Assembly: GCA_028564925.1 (NCBI GenBank)
Contig: CM053029.1
Location: forward strand, 187,747,354 to 187,811,353
Origin: Lithobates sylvaticus
Lineage: Eukaryota > Chordata > Amphibia > Anura > Ranidae
Direction: 5' to 3'
DNA: 64,000 nt
Of this stretch, positions 42,845-54,067 are shown piece by piece. The stretch's first letter is position 1. The number at the start of each line of letters is the position of its first letter. The position numbers were made by a program, and so were the translations under genes. A model generated the notes under the pieces. That model did no database searches and was not told where the DNA came from. It worked only from the letters and a program-made list of their open reading frames with translations.

Positions 42845-44699
42845 CAATGGCGTCCCTAGGGGGGGGGGCAGAGGGGGCCCTGACCCCCCCCCCCCAAAAT
42901 TATGCTGTGCCCCACCATGTGCCCCCCTTTACAAAAAGGCAATGTCTTTTTGTTTGCATTCGTAGCGGATGTGCCACATCTTACTCAGGCCGCTGCTGGA
43001 GTAACACAGTCTCTATTGAGAGGGGAGTATTCTTCTAGCCTGGACGCGTGGGTAAGTGTGTGCACTGCAGTACACTGTAATCACTGAACTGCATTATCTC
43101 CATCTCTTCTCTCCACCATCTGTCCCTCCCCTCTACTGTTCTTTCAAGACCTTCACAACTTACTTTCACTTTCAGTTAGGCAGGTAATAGACTAAGCAAA
43201 TTTCTTTCCTGCATCCACAGAGTGCAGGAAAGAAACTTGCATGATTCCCCCATCAACACAGACAGTGGTGACAAGGGGAATATCCTTCCTGCCCAGCAAT
43301 TGTATTCTCCCAACAAACAGTCATTATCACTAGTGGCTATAGCAACCACTAGTGATAATCATAAGAGTATCTGGCAGGCTGGTTGTTCCCAATTTGATCG
43401 ATCAACTTGGTACATTCAGCCTGCTCATTAATGGTTCAAACCTCAGCCAGTTCCTGATGAACCAGCTGAGATTTAAACTGCCTATGGCTGGTCTTAGCAC
43501 TTAGGCACTTAGCACTTAGGCAGCCCCACTTTTTTAATTTAACTAGTAGGTTGCATTAAAAAAAAAAAAAATAAATGATCCAATTCTCCCATCTACACAT
43601 TATAGGTGGATGGGGGAATCCTTGCAGTGTGGACCAGTGAACTACCAGGGTTGCTGTCCTGTCCCGGCTATTCACAGCGCTGGTCTCTGTCTCCATGGCA
43701 GCGGCGGCACGTTGGAACCCAGTGCTGGTTACTTTATGGGGCTAATGTACAGGAGAGCCAGCACAATTTGTTGTTAGAGATGGGCAGGGCATGTTCAAAA
43801 TCCAACATGCCCGACCCCGCCAGGAAGCCCACACTGCACAGCGCTAAGCACAGGCAGTGAGACATTTCCTGGTCCTTAGCTGCACAGATCAGGAATGTCT
43901 CACTGCCTGTGATTAGCCGTGTGCAGTGTCGGCTTCCTGGTGGGATCGTGCAAGTGGGATTTCAAACACACCCAAGCCCATCTCTAATGGTTGTAGACAG
44001 TTGACCTCCCTGCAGGTTGCTTAGCAGCAGTGCAGCCTTCTCTGACATGCTGATCATGATGCAATCCAGGTGATGCTCCTAGTTAAATCCTAGTGTTAAA
44101 TATCATAGTGATTTTATTGATCAAAGCCCACACCTTACAGGCATAGAGCCCACATGGCTGCTGAACATACGGTTGATGTGGTTGTACTGTTGATGCTAAT
44201 AAATACTGTGTTTATTATATATGACTGGGAGCATCACCTGGATCACATCCCGATCAGCATGTCAACAGAGAAGGTTATACAGCATTACTGCTGCTAGGTG
44301 ACCAGCTGGGGGCTTGGCTCTCTACAACCAATAGTGCCAGCCTTCCCATGCATGCACCCATAATGTCACCAGCCCTAGGTCCTAATAGACTGCTGCCACT
44401 GCCAAGGAGACAGATGCCAGACCAGCACTGTCAATAGCAGGGGCAGGACAGTAAGAGGAGGCTGGGGAACACCACAGTGGCAGAACACCAAGGCCCGGAG
44501 GCAAGACAACCTTTGCAAACCTGATAGTTCTCCCACTGCTTTGAACCCTTATATTTTCTTCGTATGCTGGTGACATATATCTCTTGTTTTCTGCCACCCT
44601 GGGGATCGTAGTAAAATTGCATTTTATAGTTGCCCCCCTTATTTTGTCCCTGTCCCCCCATGTGCCCCCCCCTAAATATGAAAGCTGGAGACGCCACTG
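42845..44699. mobile_element. hAT-like element, 1.86 kb, perfect 8-bp duplication, splitting the minisatellite
   Basis: The ends CAATGGCGTCCCTAGGGGG and TGGAGACGCCACTG are flanked by GGGGAAAG at 42837-42844 and 44700-44707. CCCCACCATGTGCCCCCC near the left is mirrored by words such as CCATGTGCCCCCCCC near the right. The 43200-44500 interior contains pairs of inverted segments (for example CACTGCCTGTGATTAGC against GCACAGGCAGTGAG). No intact transposase was recognised. Confidence 0.85.
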
Positions 44700-44707
44700 G
44701 GGGAAAG

Positions 44708-45270
44708 AGGTTCTTATTCCCCTATACAAATCTTCAGTTATCACTAGTGGGATCACGGTCACCAACAGGGGGAAGGATGTCTTGATTGCTCTATGTAGAT
44801 CTTTAGTTATCACTAGAGGGATTACCATCTGGTGAAAGGAGGTCCTGATTCCCCTATACCAGGGATCCTTAAACTATGGCCCTCCAGCTGTTGCAGAACT
44901 ACACATGCCATGAGGCATTGTAAAACTCTGACATTCACAGACATGACAAGGCATGATGGGAATTGTAGTTCCTGAACAACTGGAGGGCCATAGTTTGAAG
45001 ACCCCTGCCCTATACAGATCTTTAGTCATCACTAGAGGGATCGCCAGTTGGTGGATGGAGGTCCTGATTCCTCTATACAGATCTTTAGGTATCGCTGGAG
45101 GGATCATGAGCAGGAGGAAAACGGTCCTGAATTCCCTATACAAATCTCTAGTTATCACTGGGGGGGGGGTCACCAACAGGGGGAAAGACATCCTGATTTC
45201 CCTTCATAGATATTTAGTTATCACTAGAGGGATCACCAGCAGGAGGTCCTGATTCCTCTATATGGATCTT
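44708..45270. repeat. 60-bp minisatellite, second part
   Basis: Continuation of the array at 42030-42844 with the same unit, interrupted by a small hAT MITE (44860-45007). Confidence 0.85.
44860..45007. mobile_element. hAT MITE, 148 bp, perfect 8-bp duplication
   Basis: CAGGGATCCTTAAACTATGG at the left is mirrored by CATAGTTTGAAGACCCCTG at the right. CCCTCCAGCTGTTGCAGAAC and TTCCTGAACAACTGGAGGG form the next stem. CCCTATAC flanks both sides (44852-44859 and 45008-45015). Confidence 0.9.
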
Positions 45271-45271
45271 T

Positions 45272-45490
45272 AGCCCTGGTTCACACTGGTGCGGCTTTGA
45301 AATTGTGCGTTTCAAAGGCGCAGATCAGTGCAATTTGTACTGTCAATTACATTGCGGTTGCGAGTCGCAATGAAATCGTAAAAAGTAGTGCAGGAACCTT
45401 TTTTTTTATAATTGCAGCGACATGAGTCGCTGTGGTATGATAGGTTCCATTGCCGGCAATGGGCTGCTACCTGTCGTGTGATTTGGAACT
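45272..45490. mobile_element. TTCACACTGGTGCGG MITE fragment
   Basis: AGCCCTGGTTCACACTGGTG starts the fragment; GCGACATGAGTCGC and TGCGACTCGCAA-like stems follow. The right tip is absent. Confidence 0.5.
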
Positions 45491-46270
45491 GTTTTAGACC
45501 TCATTTTGAATACTCTGTCAGGTTCTGTAGCCCTCTGGAAAGGTCAGAGAGTTAAAACCTTTCAGGAGACACTGTTAGATTTTATTATGTACAGTCTTGG
45601 GGAAAGAAGGAAATTGGGGGGATATGAATTATACTTTAAATACATGAAGGGTGTGAGTAAGATTCAAGGGGGCACTATTTTCAATATGAAGCTAGGACCA
45701 AGAACATGGGGGACATAACCGCAAACTAGAGGAAGTAATGTTCAAAGCTAAGCTTAGAAAGTATTATTTTGCCAAAAGAGTAGTTGATGGTTGAAACAGA
45801 CTTCCAGCAGTGGTAGCGAGTCAGTCAACAGTAAGTGAATCTAAGCATGCTTTGGACAAACGTAAATCCCATACTATACAGCAGACTTTCTCAACCTTTT
45901 CAACAAGGAGGAACCCTTGAAATAACCTTTCGGTCTCAGAGAACCCCTGTTAAAAATGGATATATCTACAACTCATGATACATTGGTGTGATGGTCAGTG
46001 GAAGAGGGTTCCTTACATCTGTGGTCTTGGGGAAGAATCCCCCCCCCCCCCCCCCCCCCTACAGATAGCTAAAAAGATCACTGGTGTCAGTAGGAGTTTA
46101 TCTTAGAGGCACAAATTGGTCATTGCTCAAGGAACCCCTAGCATCCATTGGAGGAACCCTGGTTGAGAAACCCTGCTATACAGGTTAAAAAAAAAAAAAA
46201 GGGGGGGCAGACTCAACGGACCACTTGCTCTTTTTCTGTCGTCGCTCTTCTCTATTTCTATATCTGGCCT
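45491..46270 (+). pseudogene. LINE 3' end (reverse transcriptase tail) split by a hAT MITE
   Basis: On the plus strand, 45735-45870 encodes in pieces LRKYYFAKRVVDG, NRLPAVVASQSTV and SKHALDKRKS. This matches the conserved tail RVV(D/N).WN.LP..VV.A.(T/S)V..FK..LD found at the C-terminus of CR1/L2-type and related LINE reverse transcriptases (family knowledge). The expected Trp of WNRLP is replaced by a stop. After the inserted MITE (45882-46175) a short A run and 3' untranslated-like sequence with CTCTTTTTCTGTCGTCGCTC follow to about 46265. The upstream frame (45506-45718) may be part of the same element. Old and non-functional. Confidence 0.6.
45882..46175. mobile_element. hAT-like element, 294 bp, perfect 8-bp duplication
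   Basis: The ends CAGACTTTCTCAACC and GGTTGAGAAACCCTG are flanked by CTATACAG (45874-45881 and 46176-46183). GGAACCC words match the element at 11578-12687. A run of C lies near 46040. Confidence 0.9.
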
Positions 46271-47330
46271 CCTACATAGGTGGTGTAAATGCAGCATCAG
46301 ACTATCCCTCTACCAAAAAAATTTCAAGGAGGAATCTGGAAAGGCAGATTGTGCAGATTCAGATGATGCCATCTTGAACGTCGGCAGCTAGCAGGTGCTT
46401 CTGGGCTGAGCAGCACACATGACATCATACAGCTTTGCAATAGGATGAATGGAAACCCCATGATACATAATGAATGATGGAAGATATGGCCAGTGGATGA
46501 TGGACACTGCAGGTGGAAGCTGGCTGACATTTTCTACTGAATGAAATGACTCTCCCTTGACCATAGTACACAGCGGAAAATACAAATAAGACCGACAGTG
46601 GTGGGATGGAAAGGGTGAAGCTAGCAAATAGCAGCAGCAACCCCAATGACAGGCTTGGTGCTGATGTCACTTACCAGCTCAGCAGCAGCTCATGGTCCTG
46701 GGGAGGCTGCAGGAGGATGCTGAGGGCTCAGGTGCAAGCAGATGGCTGCTGGCCTTCTCTGCATAGATTCTATTTTTCTCTATGAATATCCAAGCAGCAG
46801 TCACAGGCTGATGTCTCCCACCATCCTCTAGCTCTGATCAGCTTGTGTGTGTTTCTCCCCTCCCCTCTCTCCCACCCCCTCACAAAGAGCCCAACATGGC
46901 TGCAGCAGCAGCAGATGGGAAGTACTGCTGTATGCGTTCCCCCTCCCTTCCCACTCAGACACCAGCCAACCCCCCCCCCCCCCCCCCCCCCCTAACAGAG
47001 GTCATATTAACGCAGAGCATTTTATTCTAGGCATAGAACACAAAGCTCAGTGTGACCATTCAACGTCTTAGTGACATAAGCGCTACTGTTCATTCATATA
47101 TAGACCTTTATCTCATGTGCTAATTCACCCAAGACATATAGTTCAGTTTTTGAAAGCATGAAACCGCTGGTGGGTTTCCTGTATGTCGCAGCTCAGCTTC
47201 TGCTGCCGCTTTTATGATCTTTTTTTAATTTTTATTTATTTTTTTATTAAAGTTATATATCATAGACAGAAATGTATAATTTTTAAAGCTGAACTCTAAA
47301 AAGATATAATATACATCTCCGCAATCATTA
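46271..47330. other. Low-repeat DNA with C homopolymer
   Basis: No transposon ends were recognised from about 46290 to 47300. A run of about 20 C residues lies at 46973-46992. The candidate first exon is listed separately. Confidence 0.4.
46675..46900 (-). other. Candidate first exon or 5' untranslated region of a host gene
   Basis: On the minus strand, unique sequence rich in CTG/CAG words ends GCTGAGCTG before GTAAGTGAC, a near-consensus donor. The only ATGs close to the donor open very short frames, so if real this is untranslated. The upstream edge is a guess. It would fit as the 5' end of a minus-strand gene that includes the candidate exons near 24.3 and 17.4 kb, but nothing ties them together in the sequence. 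Confidence 0.2.
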
Positions 47331-47660
47331 AAGCGGAAACTTCGGCCATTTTTCTCAACTTTCCATCTATTAAATCTTCTGCCCTCGTTGTTTTAACTTT
47401 GGATAGTAAAAATTTTTTTTTTCTGCCAGTAAATAACTTATACAGACCACTTCCTGTTTCTTGTCTGGTAGGTGTATGGCATCATGCACAGCTCTCTCTC
47501 ACACTCTTGTGAGTGTTTGCCAGGAAGAAAGGGAGAGGGGGGGGGGATTAGTCATAAAAGGGCCAATGAGAGCTGCAGAGCTGGAGGTGTGCCTCTGTTT
47601 ACATCCAGGAAGTTAACAGGCAGCAGCTTCAGCTGCCCACAGTTAAAACGACTGCAGCCA
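47331..47660. mobile_element. TTAA family B-related remnant
   Basis: TTAAAGCGGAAACTTCGGCC near 47329 is a family B-like left end. CAGGAAGTTAACAGGCAGC and ACAGTTAAAACGACTG lie toward the right, but no clean right tip is seen. Confidence 0.45.
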
Positions 47661-47666
47661 GCGTTA

Positions 47667-48436
47667 TGACCCGTACACACGATCTGAATATTGTACGACT
47701 TTTTTCGCTTAAGGTGGTTGTAAACCCACATGAAAAAAAAAAAAAAAGACCTGCAAGACAAAGGCATAATGAGCTAGTACGCATAGCATACTAGCTCATT
47801 ATGTAATAGTCACCTGAGATCGAAGCCCCCGTTGCGGTGCCCGTACACAGCACCGCCTGGCGACATTCCTCCCCAGAGTTAGTTCCGGGTATCGCGGATC
47901 CAACGCTGTGATTGGCCGGAGCTGCGATGACGTCACTCCCGCGCTTGCCCGTGGGAGCCGCCGGTAACGGCACACTCACTGAAGCCAATAGTACATATGT
48001 GCCATTGCTTCAGTGCGCATGTGCCGAGGACGCCGGCACATGCAGATACAGGGGATATCTCCTAAACCTGCACGGGGTTCTACAGGGGTAGCTACAGGTA
48101 AGGCTTATTGTAGGGTTTATAAGGGTTTACAACCACTTTAATAGTTGCAAGTAGAAATTGAATAGGTTACTAAAGTCACAAAAATTCCTGTACGACAGAA
48201 AAAATGTAAATGTAATGTATTTGTATTGTATTTTCGGATGACAACTGTACTGACTACATGCAAATCGTACGATTTGGTATGGTACAAGGAAAATTTTCGT
48301 GCTTGTCCAGTCGAATAATATCGGATGAATTGTCATGATCGGCTCTCGAAAAGCTCTGTACTAACGATCCGATTATCGTACGATCGCGTCGAAAGCGGGA
48401 TTTTTCCTCCAATTTTCGGATTGTGTGTATGGGCCA
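47667..48436. mobile_element. GTACACACG MITE with TTA duplication, split by a TTAA element
   Basis: The ends TGACCCGTACACACGATC and GATTGTGTGTATGGGCCA (approximate inverted repeats) are flanked by TTA at 47664-47666 and 48437-48439. About 330 bases are its own; the rest is the family A element at 47709-48141. Confidence 0.75.
47709..48141. mobile_element. TTAA-type MITE, family A (copy 5), nested
   Basis: TTAAGGTGGTTGTAAACCC at the left is mirrored by GGGTTTACAACCACTTTAA at the right, with TTAA at both ends. CTAGTACGCATAGCATACTAG forms a small hairpin near 47775. Confidence 0.85.
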
Positions 48437-48439
48437 TTA

Positions 48440-48657
48440 GTGGATGGAGATTTGTGCAGCATATATATATATATATATCAAGTACAGAATCAAAGTATAT
48501 ATAAAATAATATGCAAAGTGGTTGGAGGGAAGCTTCATGGCAAAGCTGTTTTTATTACAAATTATGTGAGCAGACTGTAGTTCCTCTTTAATTAATCATT
48601 ACATGTACACTACTGTGCAAAAGTTTTAGACAGGTGTAAAAAAAACCTGGAACCTGT
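48440..48657. other. Unassigned DNA with short AT run
   Basis: A TA run lies near 48461-48478; CACTACTGTGCAAAAGTTTT near 48609 resembles a transposon end used by other vertebrate Tc1-like repeats, without a partner here. Confidence 0.35.
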
Positions 48658-48753
48658 GACAGGTAAGTGTCCATTTTTTAAAAGTCAGCAGCTGCAGTAT
48701 TTGTAGCTGCTGGCTTTTAAAAAAAAAAATTTCAGGTACAGTCCCGCTTTAAG
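48658..48753. mobile_element. TTAA family B fragment (right end)
   Basis: GACAGGTAAGTGTCC, AAAGTCAGCAGCTGCAG and CAGTCCCGCTTTAA match the right end of the element at 20405-20741. Confidence 0.7.
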
Positions 48754-48885
48754 GTTCCTGGTATGTCACTGTATATTGGTGAGGGCTCTGGGTATGATTC
48801 TATATAGTGATAAGGATTCAGGGCATCTCTTTATATTGTTGAAAGTGCTGCAAATTAAGAATGCTTTCAGAAATATAAATAGAGT

Positions 48886-49552
48886 ATTAAAGCAGAGCTC
48901 CAGCTTTTTTTTCTCTCCTGACAGGGGGGGTCTGTGCTGATTGTTTATCAGCACAGCCCCCCCCCCCCGCAGATGCCCACCCAGGACCACCAGGGATCCC
49001 CACAAAGGACACCCACAATATATGCCACCCTGGACCACCAGAGATATGCCAGTCAGTGCCCAGGCAGATGCCAATCAGTGCCCATCAGCAATGCCTGCCA
49101 GTGCCATCTATCAGTGCCACCTATCAGTTCCCATCAGTGCCACCTATTAGTGCCACTCATAAGTACCCATCAGTGCAGCCTTTAAGTGCCCATCAGAGAT
49201 GCCACCTCATCAGTGCCTCCTTATCAGTGCCCATCAGTGCAGCCTCATCAGTGCCCATCAGTGAAGGAGAAAACTTATTTACAAAATTGTATAACAGAAA
49301 CAAGAAACAAAGAAAAACGTTTTTTTCTCCAAATTTTTGGTCTTTTTTTATTTGTTTGTTTTGCAAAAAAAACGGCAGAGGTGATCAAACACCACCAAAA
49401 GAAAGCTCTCTTTGTGGGAACAAAATGAGAACAATTTTGTTTGGGTACAGTGTAGCATGACTGCGAAATTGTCATTTAAAAAGTGACAGTGCTGAAAGAT
49501 GAAAATTGGCTTGGGCAGGAAGAGGGAAAGTACCTGGTATTGAAGTGGTTAA
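48886..49552 (+). mobile_element. TTAACCACTT-family element, copy 6 (with family B-like start)
   Basis: TTAAAGCAGAGCTCCAGC at the left resembles family B, while from about 48930 to TTGAAGTGGTTAA the body is TTAACCACTT-family, with a GCCCATCAGTGCCACC array (49065-49265) and AAAGAAAGCTCTCTTTGTGG. The boundary between the two is not resolved. Confidence 0.65.
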
Positions 49553-49945
49553 AGGGTTACTAAAAGTTAGGGTTTTAAAAAAAAATAACAAACATATCAT
49601 TCTTACCTCCACTGTGCAGTTGGTTAAGCACAGAGTGGCCCCGAGCCTCCTCTTCTGGGGTCCCTCAGAGGCGCTGGTAGCTCCTCCTCTTCTTGAGTGC
49701 CCCGTCGGAGAAGTGCTCTCCTTCGGGACACCCATGCGGGCGCGCTCCAGAGTCCTGCTTTTGCATCTATTGACACAGAAAGCAGGACTCGGCCCCACCC
49801 CCAGCACCCGCATCCATGGATTTGATTGACAGCAGTGGGAGCCAATGGCTGCGCTGCTTTCAATCTATCCAATCAGAACACCAGACACCAGCTAGAGCTG
49901 GTGTGCTCGTTCCTGGACGCAAGATGATAGCTTTCAGGTAAGTAA
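49549..49945. mobile_element. TTAA-type MITE, family A (copy 6)
   Basis: It starts in the same TTAA that ends copy 6 of the previous family (TTAAAGGGTTACTAAAAG). ATCATTCTTACCTCCACTG and AAGCACAGAGTGGCCCC are family A landmarks. The right tip is missing; sequence ends near AGGTAAGTAAAACGGG. Confidence 0.65.
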
Positions 49946-51830
49946 AACGGGGGGGCTGGGGGGCATTACACCCACCATGCCTTGTAACCCACTCTCCACA
50001 GAAGGATGTTATCTGTCTCTAACCCTGGAGGTCACCATTAGGCCTCAAGGGCCCCGGGACTTGACTACATTTGCCGCCCAGGCATTATTCTCACAGAAGT
50101 CGCCAATGGCAACCAGCTACAGCTACATCGGGATTTTGTCTGGCTCCGTGGGAAAGTGGTAAGTAACATTTTTCTAACATCTACTTCTTATAGACTGTGT
50201 TATTATGCATTCCGACAATGTGGGGAAGGACCAGCAAGTCTCATTGCTCATGGGAGAGTACCAGCCTGGTCTTTTGACACTTCCCGCAAGCACTGCTAGG
50301 GTTAAAATGGACTCCATTACAGATTTGGCACACTCCAGAAGGAAAGGGGTGAGTGCAGACGTTTCCAGAAAGTATTGGTACCAATCTGTTGGCAGGGGGA
50401 GGAGTCCCCGCTTTGCAGAGGAGAATAAGGAAGTGCTGCCACGTGTGCCTGGTTGTAGGTTGGAGAAGATGGCGCAGTTTGGAAGTGCAATGGCGGATTC
50501 AAAGATGTATGCTCCGGGTGTTGGCTTTGGTCTGAGCGAGTCAAAAAACGTTCTGACTGACACCAGAGTGCGGTATACACCTAAAGGTCTTGCCCTGTAC
50601 ACGGCTGGAAGCTATGAGGCTTTGGGACTGATCTGCTGGAAGTGTTCTGGTTTGGCCACGCATCTGAGGCTTTGGATCGTCTGTGGACGCTACAGGGAAC
50701 CCCTGCTTGAGGTAGTCTCACCAGCCCAACCTCTTCGGATACTGCAAGTGGAGTGGGACAAGAATGTTGCTATCCTGGCTGGGAGTGATATCAAGAGCCC
50801 ACCTGCCATCACCTGAGTCGTGCAGGAAGCTGCTCCTCCTGTCTCGATGGCTGCCCCAGGACCCAGCGCTTCGGTCACTCCTCAAGGCTACGGTCGGGCC
50901 CACCTGCTCGCTTTGATGTCGGAGTCACTGAGGAAAAGGGTACCGGAGTCGGGTAAGCCTGCAAGGAGTGAAAGCAGTGTGCCAGCAGGGGAGGTGATAC
51001 CTGTGGCCATTAAGGGAGAAAACATGGTTGTGCCGGTCAGAGCCAGTGCCAATCGCAACTTTTTCCCGGCCGAAGAATGCTCCTCCATTTCCAATTCGGA
51101 CATCCCCTCTGACGGGATCTCTGAACTGTTTTCCGAGACTTTGTCTTGGACTGGAAATGGGAGTGAGAGTGAAGAGGAGCAGTTGTGTGACTTGGAAGAA
51201 GATGAGGTTCCTTCGGGGCCTAATACAAGTGTAAAGATAGAACTGTCTGTCAATACCGTATCAACTGTGCTCATTACTAAATCTATTGAGGTAGGCCGTT
51301 GGGAGCATTGGATCCCTAAAGTAATTCTCACTAAGCAGGTGGAGGCCACCAAATATGATTGAAAACCTGATACTATTGTGGGGTAACCAGTTCGGCGTGC
51401 TCCAGACACGCGGATTCTGTCTGGTCATCTTTAAGAAAGGCGCTGAGGAATATGGATATCTGTATCCTTATACACCGGCTCATTTAGAGGAAGAAATCTT
51501 GGATAAAGAAACCCAATGGGTAGACGAAGCTGTGCGATATTTCCTCCAAATTCCTTTGCGGGTGGACTTTCCAAGATAGATAAAAAGTATATTTCAGTGC
51601 TACATACTTGGGGCTATGGTCACAAAATCAACTTAGACTGTGTGATTATCCGTAGGCCAAACAAGAAGGACATTCAATACTTTATTACTACGGTAAATGC
51701 CAAAGGAGAGGCCTTGAAGTTACCTGATCCCGGATATTACCGATAGAAGATGTCGAATTGTGTTTCACTGACCCTATGTGGATTAAAAATGTGTGCTTTG
51801 TGGAGTTAGAACGCTATGCTAGAAAGCCAA
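49946..51830 (+). other. Coding-like region of unknown family, degenerate
   Basis: From about 50205 to 51750 the plus strand is largely open and has balanced, non-repetitive amino-acid content, unlike every other long frame in the window. Readable stretches include SRKYWYQSVGRGRSPRF, SYEALGLICWKCSGL, LWIVCGRYREPLLEVV, LLWGNQFGVLQTRGFCLVIF and KKDIQYFITTVNAKGEAL. There is an acidic serine-rich part near 51080-51230. It has a small number of breaks and looks like a decayed gene. I recognise no domain. A retroelement or virus-derived accessory or structural gene is one possibility, a captured host pseudogene another. No LTRs or inverted ends could be assigned. Confidence 0.45.
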
Positions 51831-52279
51831 TCCACCTTCGTACGGAAAATTGTTGCTAGTGGAGAACTTTCCTGTTAGCTCAGGCATGACCAAAGTCCAG
51901 CCTGCGTTGCGGTTTTGAACGGCCCACCTGGTTATCTGGACATATGCATCGTTTGTGGCCCCCAACGATTTCCCAGCGCCAGGGCCGCAAAAAATATATA
52001 TGCTGGCTGCCTTGGAGGAGATGAGGAGGAGGCGGTACGAGTGCCGTACACACAGTAGTATTTCCTGTTTACACGGCAACCTCTGTAATAGGAAGTCCTG
52101 TCTCCGGCGCTGCCATTGGACGACTGTTCTGTCTATCAAAGGAGGCGGGACTTTCTATCAAAGAGGCAGCCAAGAAAACAGGAGTTTTTCCTGTATGTAA
52201 TCTTTTGGCGCTCGTCCCCCCCTCCTCCCTGTCCCCTCCGAGGCTGCAGATGGATGGGCATCAATCAGGCTTCACTGAT

Positions 52280-52795
52280 GCCAATGGTGAGTCTGCATTC
52301 CTGACAATGGTGGGTGCTGCATTCCTGGCAGTTGTGGGTGCTGCATTCCTGGAAGTGGTAGGTGCTGCATTCCTGGCAGTGGTTAGTGCTGCATTCCTGG
52401 CAATGGCGGGTGCTGCATTCCTGGCAATGGCGAGTGCTGCATCCCTGGCAATGGTGGATGCTGCATTTCTGGCAATATTGGGTGCTGCATTCCTGGCAAT
52501 GGTGGGTGCTGCATTCCTGGCAATGGTGGGTGCTGCATTCCTGGCAGTGGTGGGTGCTGCATTCCTGGCAATGGTGGATGCTGCATTCCTGACAATGGTG
52601 GGTGCGACATTCCTGGCAATGGCGGGTGCTGCATCCCTGGCAATGGTGGATGCTGCATTCCTGGCAATATTGGGTGCTGAATTCCTGGCAATACTGGGTG
52701 CTGCATTCCTGGCAATGGTGGGTGCTGCATTCTTGGCAATGGTGGGTGCTGCATTCCTGGCAATGGTGGTGCTGCATTCCTGGCAATGGGGATGC
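52280..52795. repeat. 24-bp minisatellite, about 21 units
   Basis: The unit GGTGGGTGCTGCATTCCTGG plus CAAT repeats head to tail. A multiple of three, it is open on both strands (for example 214 codons at 52205-52849 and 208 codons on the minus strand), giving AAFLAMVG-type or HCQECSTH-type peptides that are artefacts. Confidence 0.9.
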
Positions 52796-52995
52796 TGCAC
52801 TGATGGAAATGGGGGTGCTGCAATGATGGAAATGGGGGTGCTGCACTAATGGAAATGGGGGTTCTGCACTAATGGTAAAGGGGTGCTGCATTCATGGAAA
52901 TGGGGGTGCTGCACTGATGGCAATGGGGGTGCTGCCTTCAAGGCAATGGTGGGGCTGCATTCATGGCAATGGTGGTGCTGCATTCATGGCACTTG
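52796..52995. repeat. Related shorter array
   Basis: GGGGGTGCTGCACTGATGG and AAATGGGGGTGCTGC units of about 23-27 bases follow on from the 24-bp array with more divergence. Confidence 0.75.
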
Positions 52996-53115
52996 TGAGG
53001 CTGCAGATGGGCACTGACCCTTATTTTGCTTCATAGTTCTTTATTCAAAATTTAATTTTTTTTCCCTGAAACTTCCCTCTTAAAGTGAAAGTGCGTGTTA
53101 TACGACAATAAATAC

Positions 53116-54066
53116 GGTATATCCAAATAACACGCCCAAGCTCATCTCTTTACTCACACACAGCCACAAAGGCAAGGGAATTCTTGTTGGGCAGTGTATT
53201 AGTGCTCCAACGAACATACTTAGGCCAAATTTTAAGGTTCAAAGAATATCAGGCAAAATGGTCGGCCCTTACGCATGTTCACTTCATCAAATCTGGCCCT
53301 CTTTGAAAAAAGTTTGGACACCCCTGTGTTAGCTGTATTGATAAGACTGTGCTGGACTGAATACTGCTGGCAGATACAGGGAGTGCCCACTTGAGTCACG
53401 CTGGCTAGTGCTGCGGAATTGCCAGTGCGTCTCCCTCTGAAAAGTAACCTGTTGAGATGACATTCAACATGTTTGTTCTTTAACCAATGAGAAACTCTTT
53501 CTCAGTCCCCGGCTGTTGTGTGGGCAGATTAACATTACCATTGCAAGGGCACCTGTGTTTAAAAGTGCGGTCCCTTGCACCATGGCCTGGCTGCTTGTTG
53601 CTTGATTGCAGCTGTGCCTCCTGTCCCCAGAGTTGTCCCTGAGAAGAAGGGAGACTGCTGGGAAATATTGATCTACCCCGAATGAAAATATTTTGATGGA
53701 CTGTGAAACGTTAAGGACACTGGGGTGTTTAGCTAGTTAGGTAGAGTAAGCAAAGGGGCAAATTCTCACCTTACCTTTGAATGATGGACTGTTCAATGTA
53801 CCAGGATTGTTTCCTATGCTGACCATGTGGCGTGAGTAGTGCCAACCCGAGTGAGTCTTTATTCATATTATGTGTATATCTGATAGAACATGCTAAGGAA
53901 AGTCTCTGTAGACTAGTTATGGAAGGGGGTGGCATCTTCGGACGAGGATGGGGCCCACTTTCATTTATATGTGTGTAGTTTAGACATATTATAGGGTGTA
54001 TTTACACTGCTATGCTGTTCGCGGCTGAGGACAATTAACAACTTCTTAAGGTTCACTTAAGTATAT
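53116..54066. other. Unassigned DNA, possibly LTR-like
   Basis: Low-repeat by eye. A TTTAAAAG box near 53558, an ACCATGTGGCGTGAGT motif near 53824 and little coding content give an LTR- or leader-like impression, but no paired ends or short flanking duplication were found, so no element is called. Confidence 0.25.
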
Positions 54067-54067
54067 A

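Larger units (their letters stand above)
51831..53115. mobile_element. DNA element remnant with minisatellite (TATTTATCG-type end)
   Basis: The right part, CTTCCCTCTTAAAGTGAAAG, GTGCGTGTTATACGACAATA and AATACGGTA at about 53070-53118, resembles a vertebrate DNA-transposon end known to me only as a sequence, not by name. Upstream words CCGTACACACAGTAGTATTT and GGAGGCGGGACTTTCTATC (52050-52160) seem to belong to it. Its middle is taken up by a 24-bp array. The left end is not found. Confidence 0.45.

Noticed and set aside
50159-50193. Possible 35-nt intron (GTAAGT ... TTATAG)
   Set aside because: Far too short for a vertebrate intron; likely chance.
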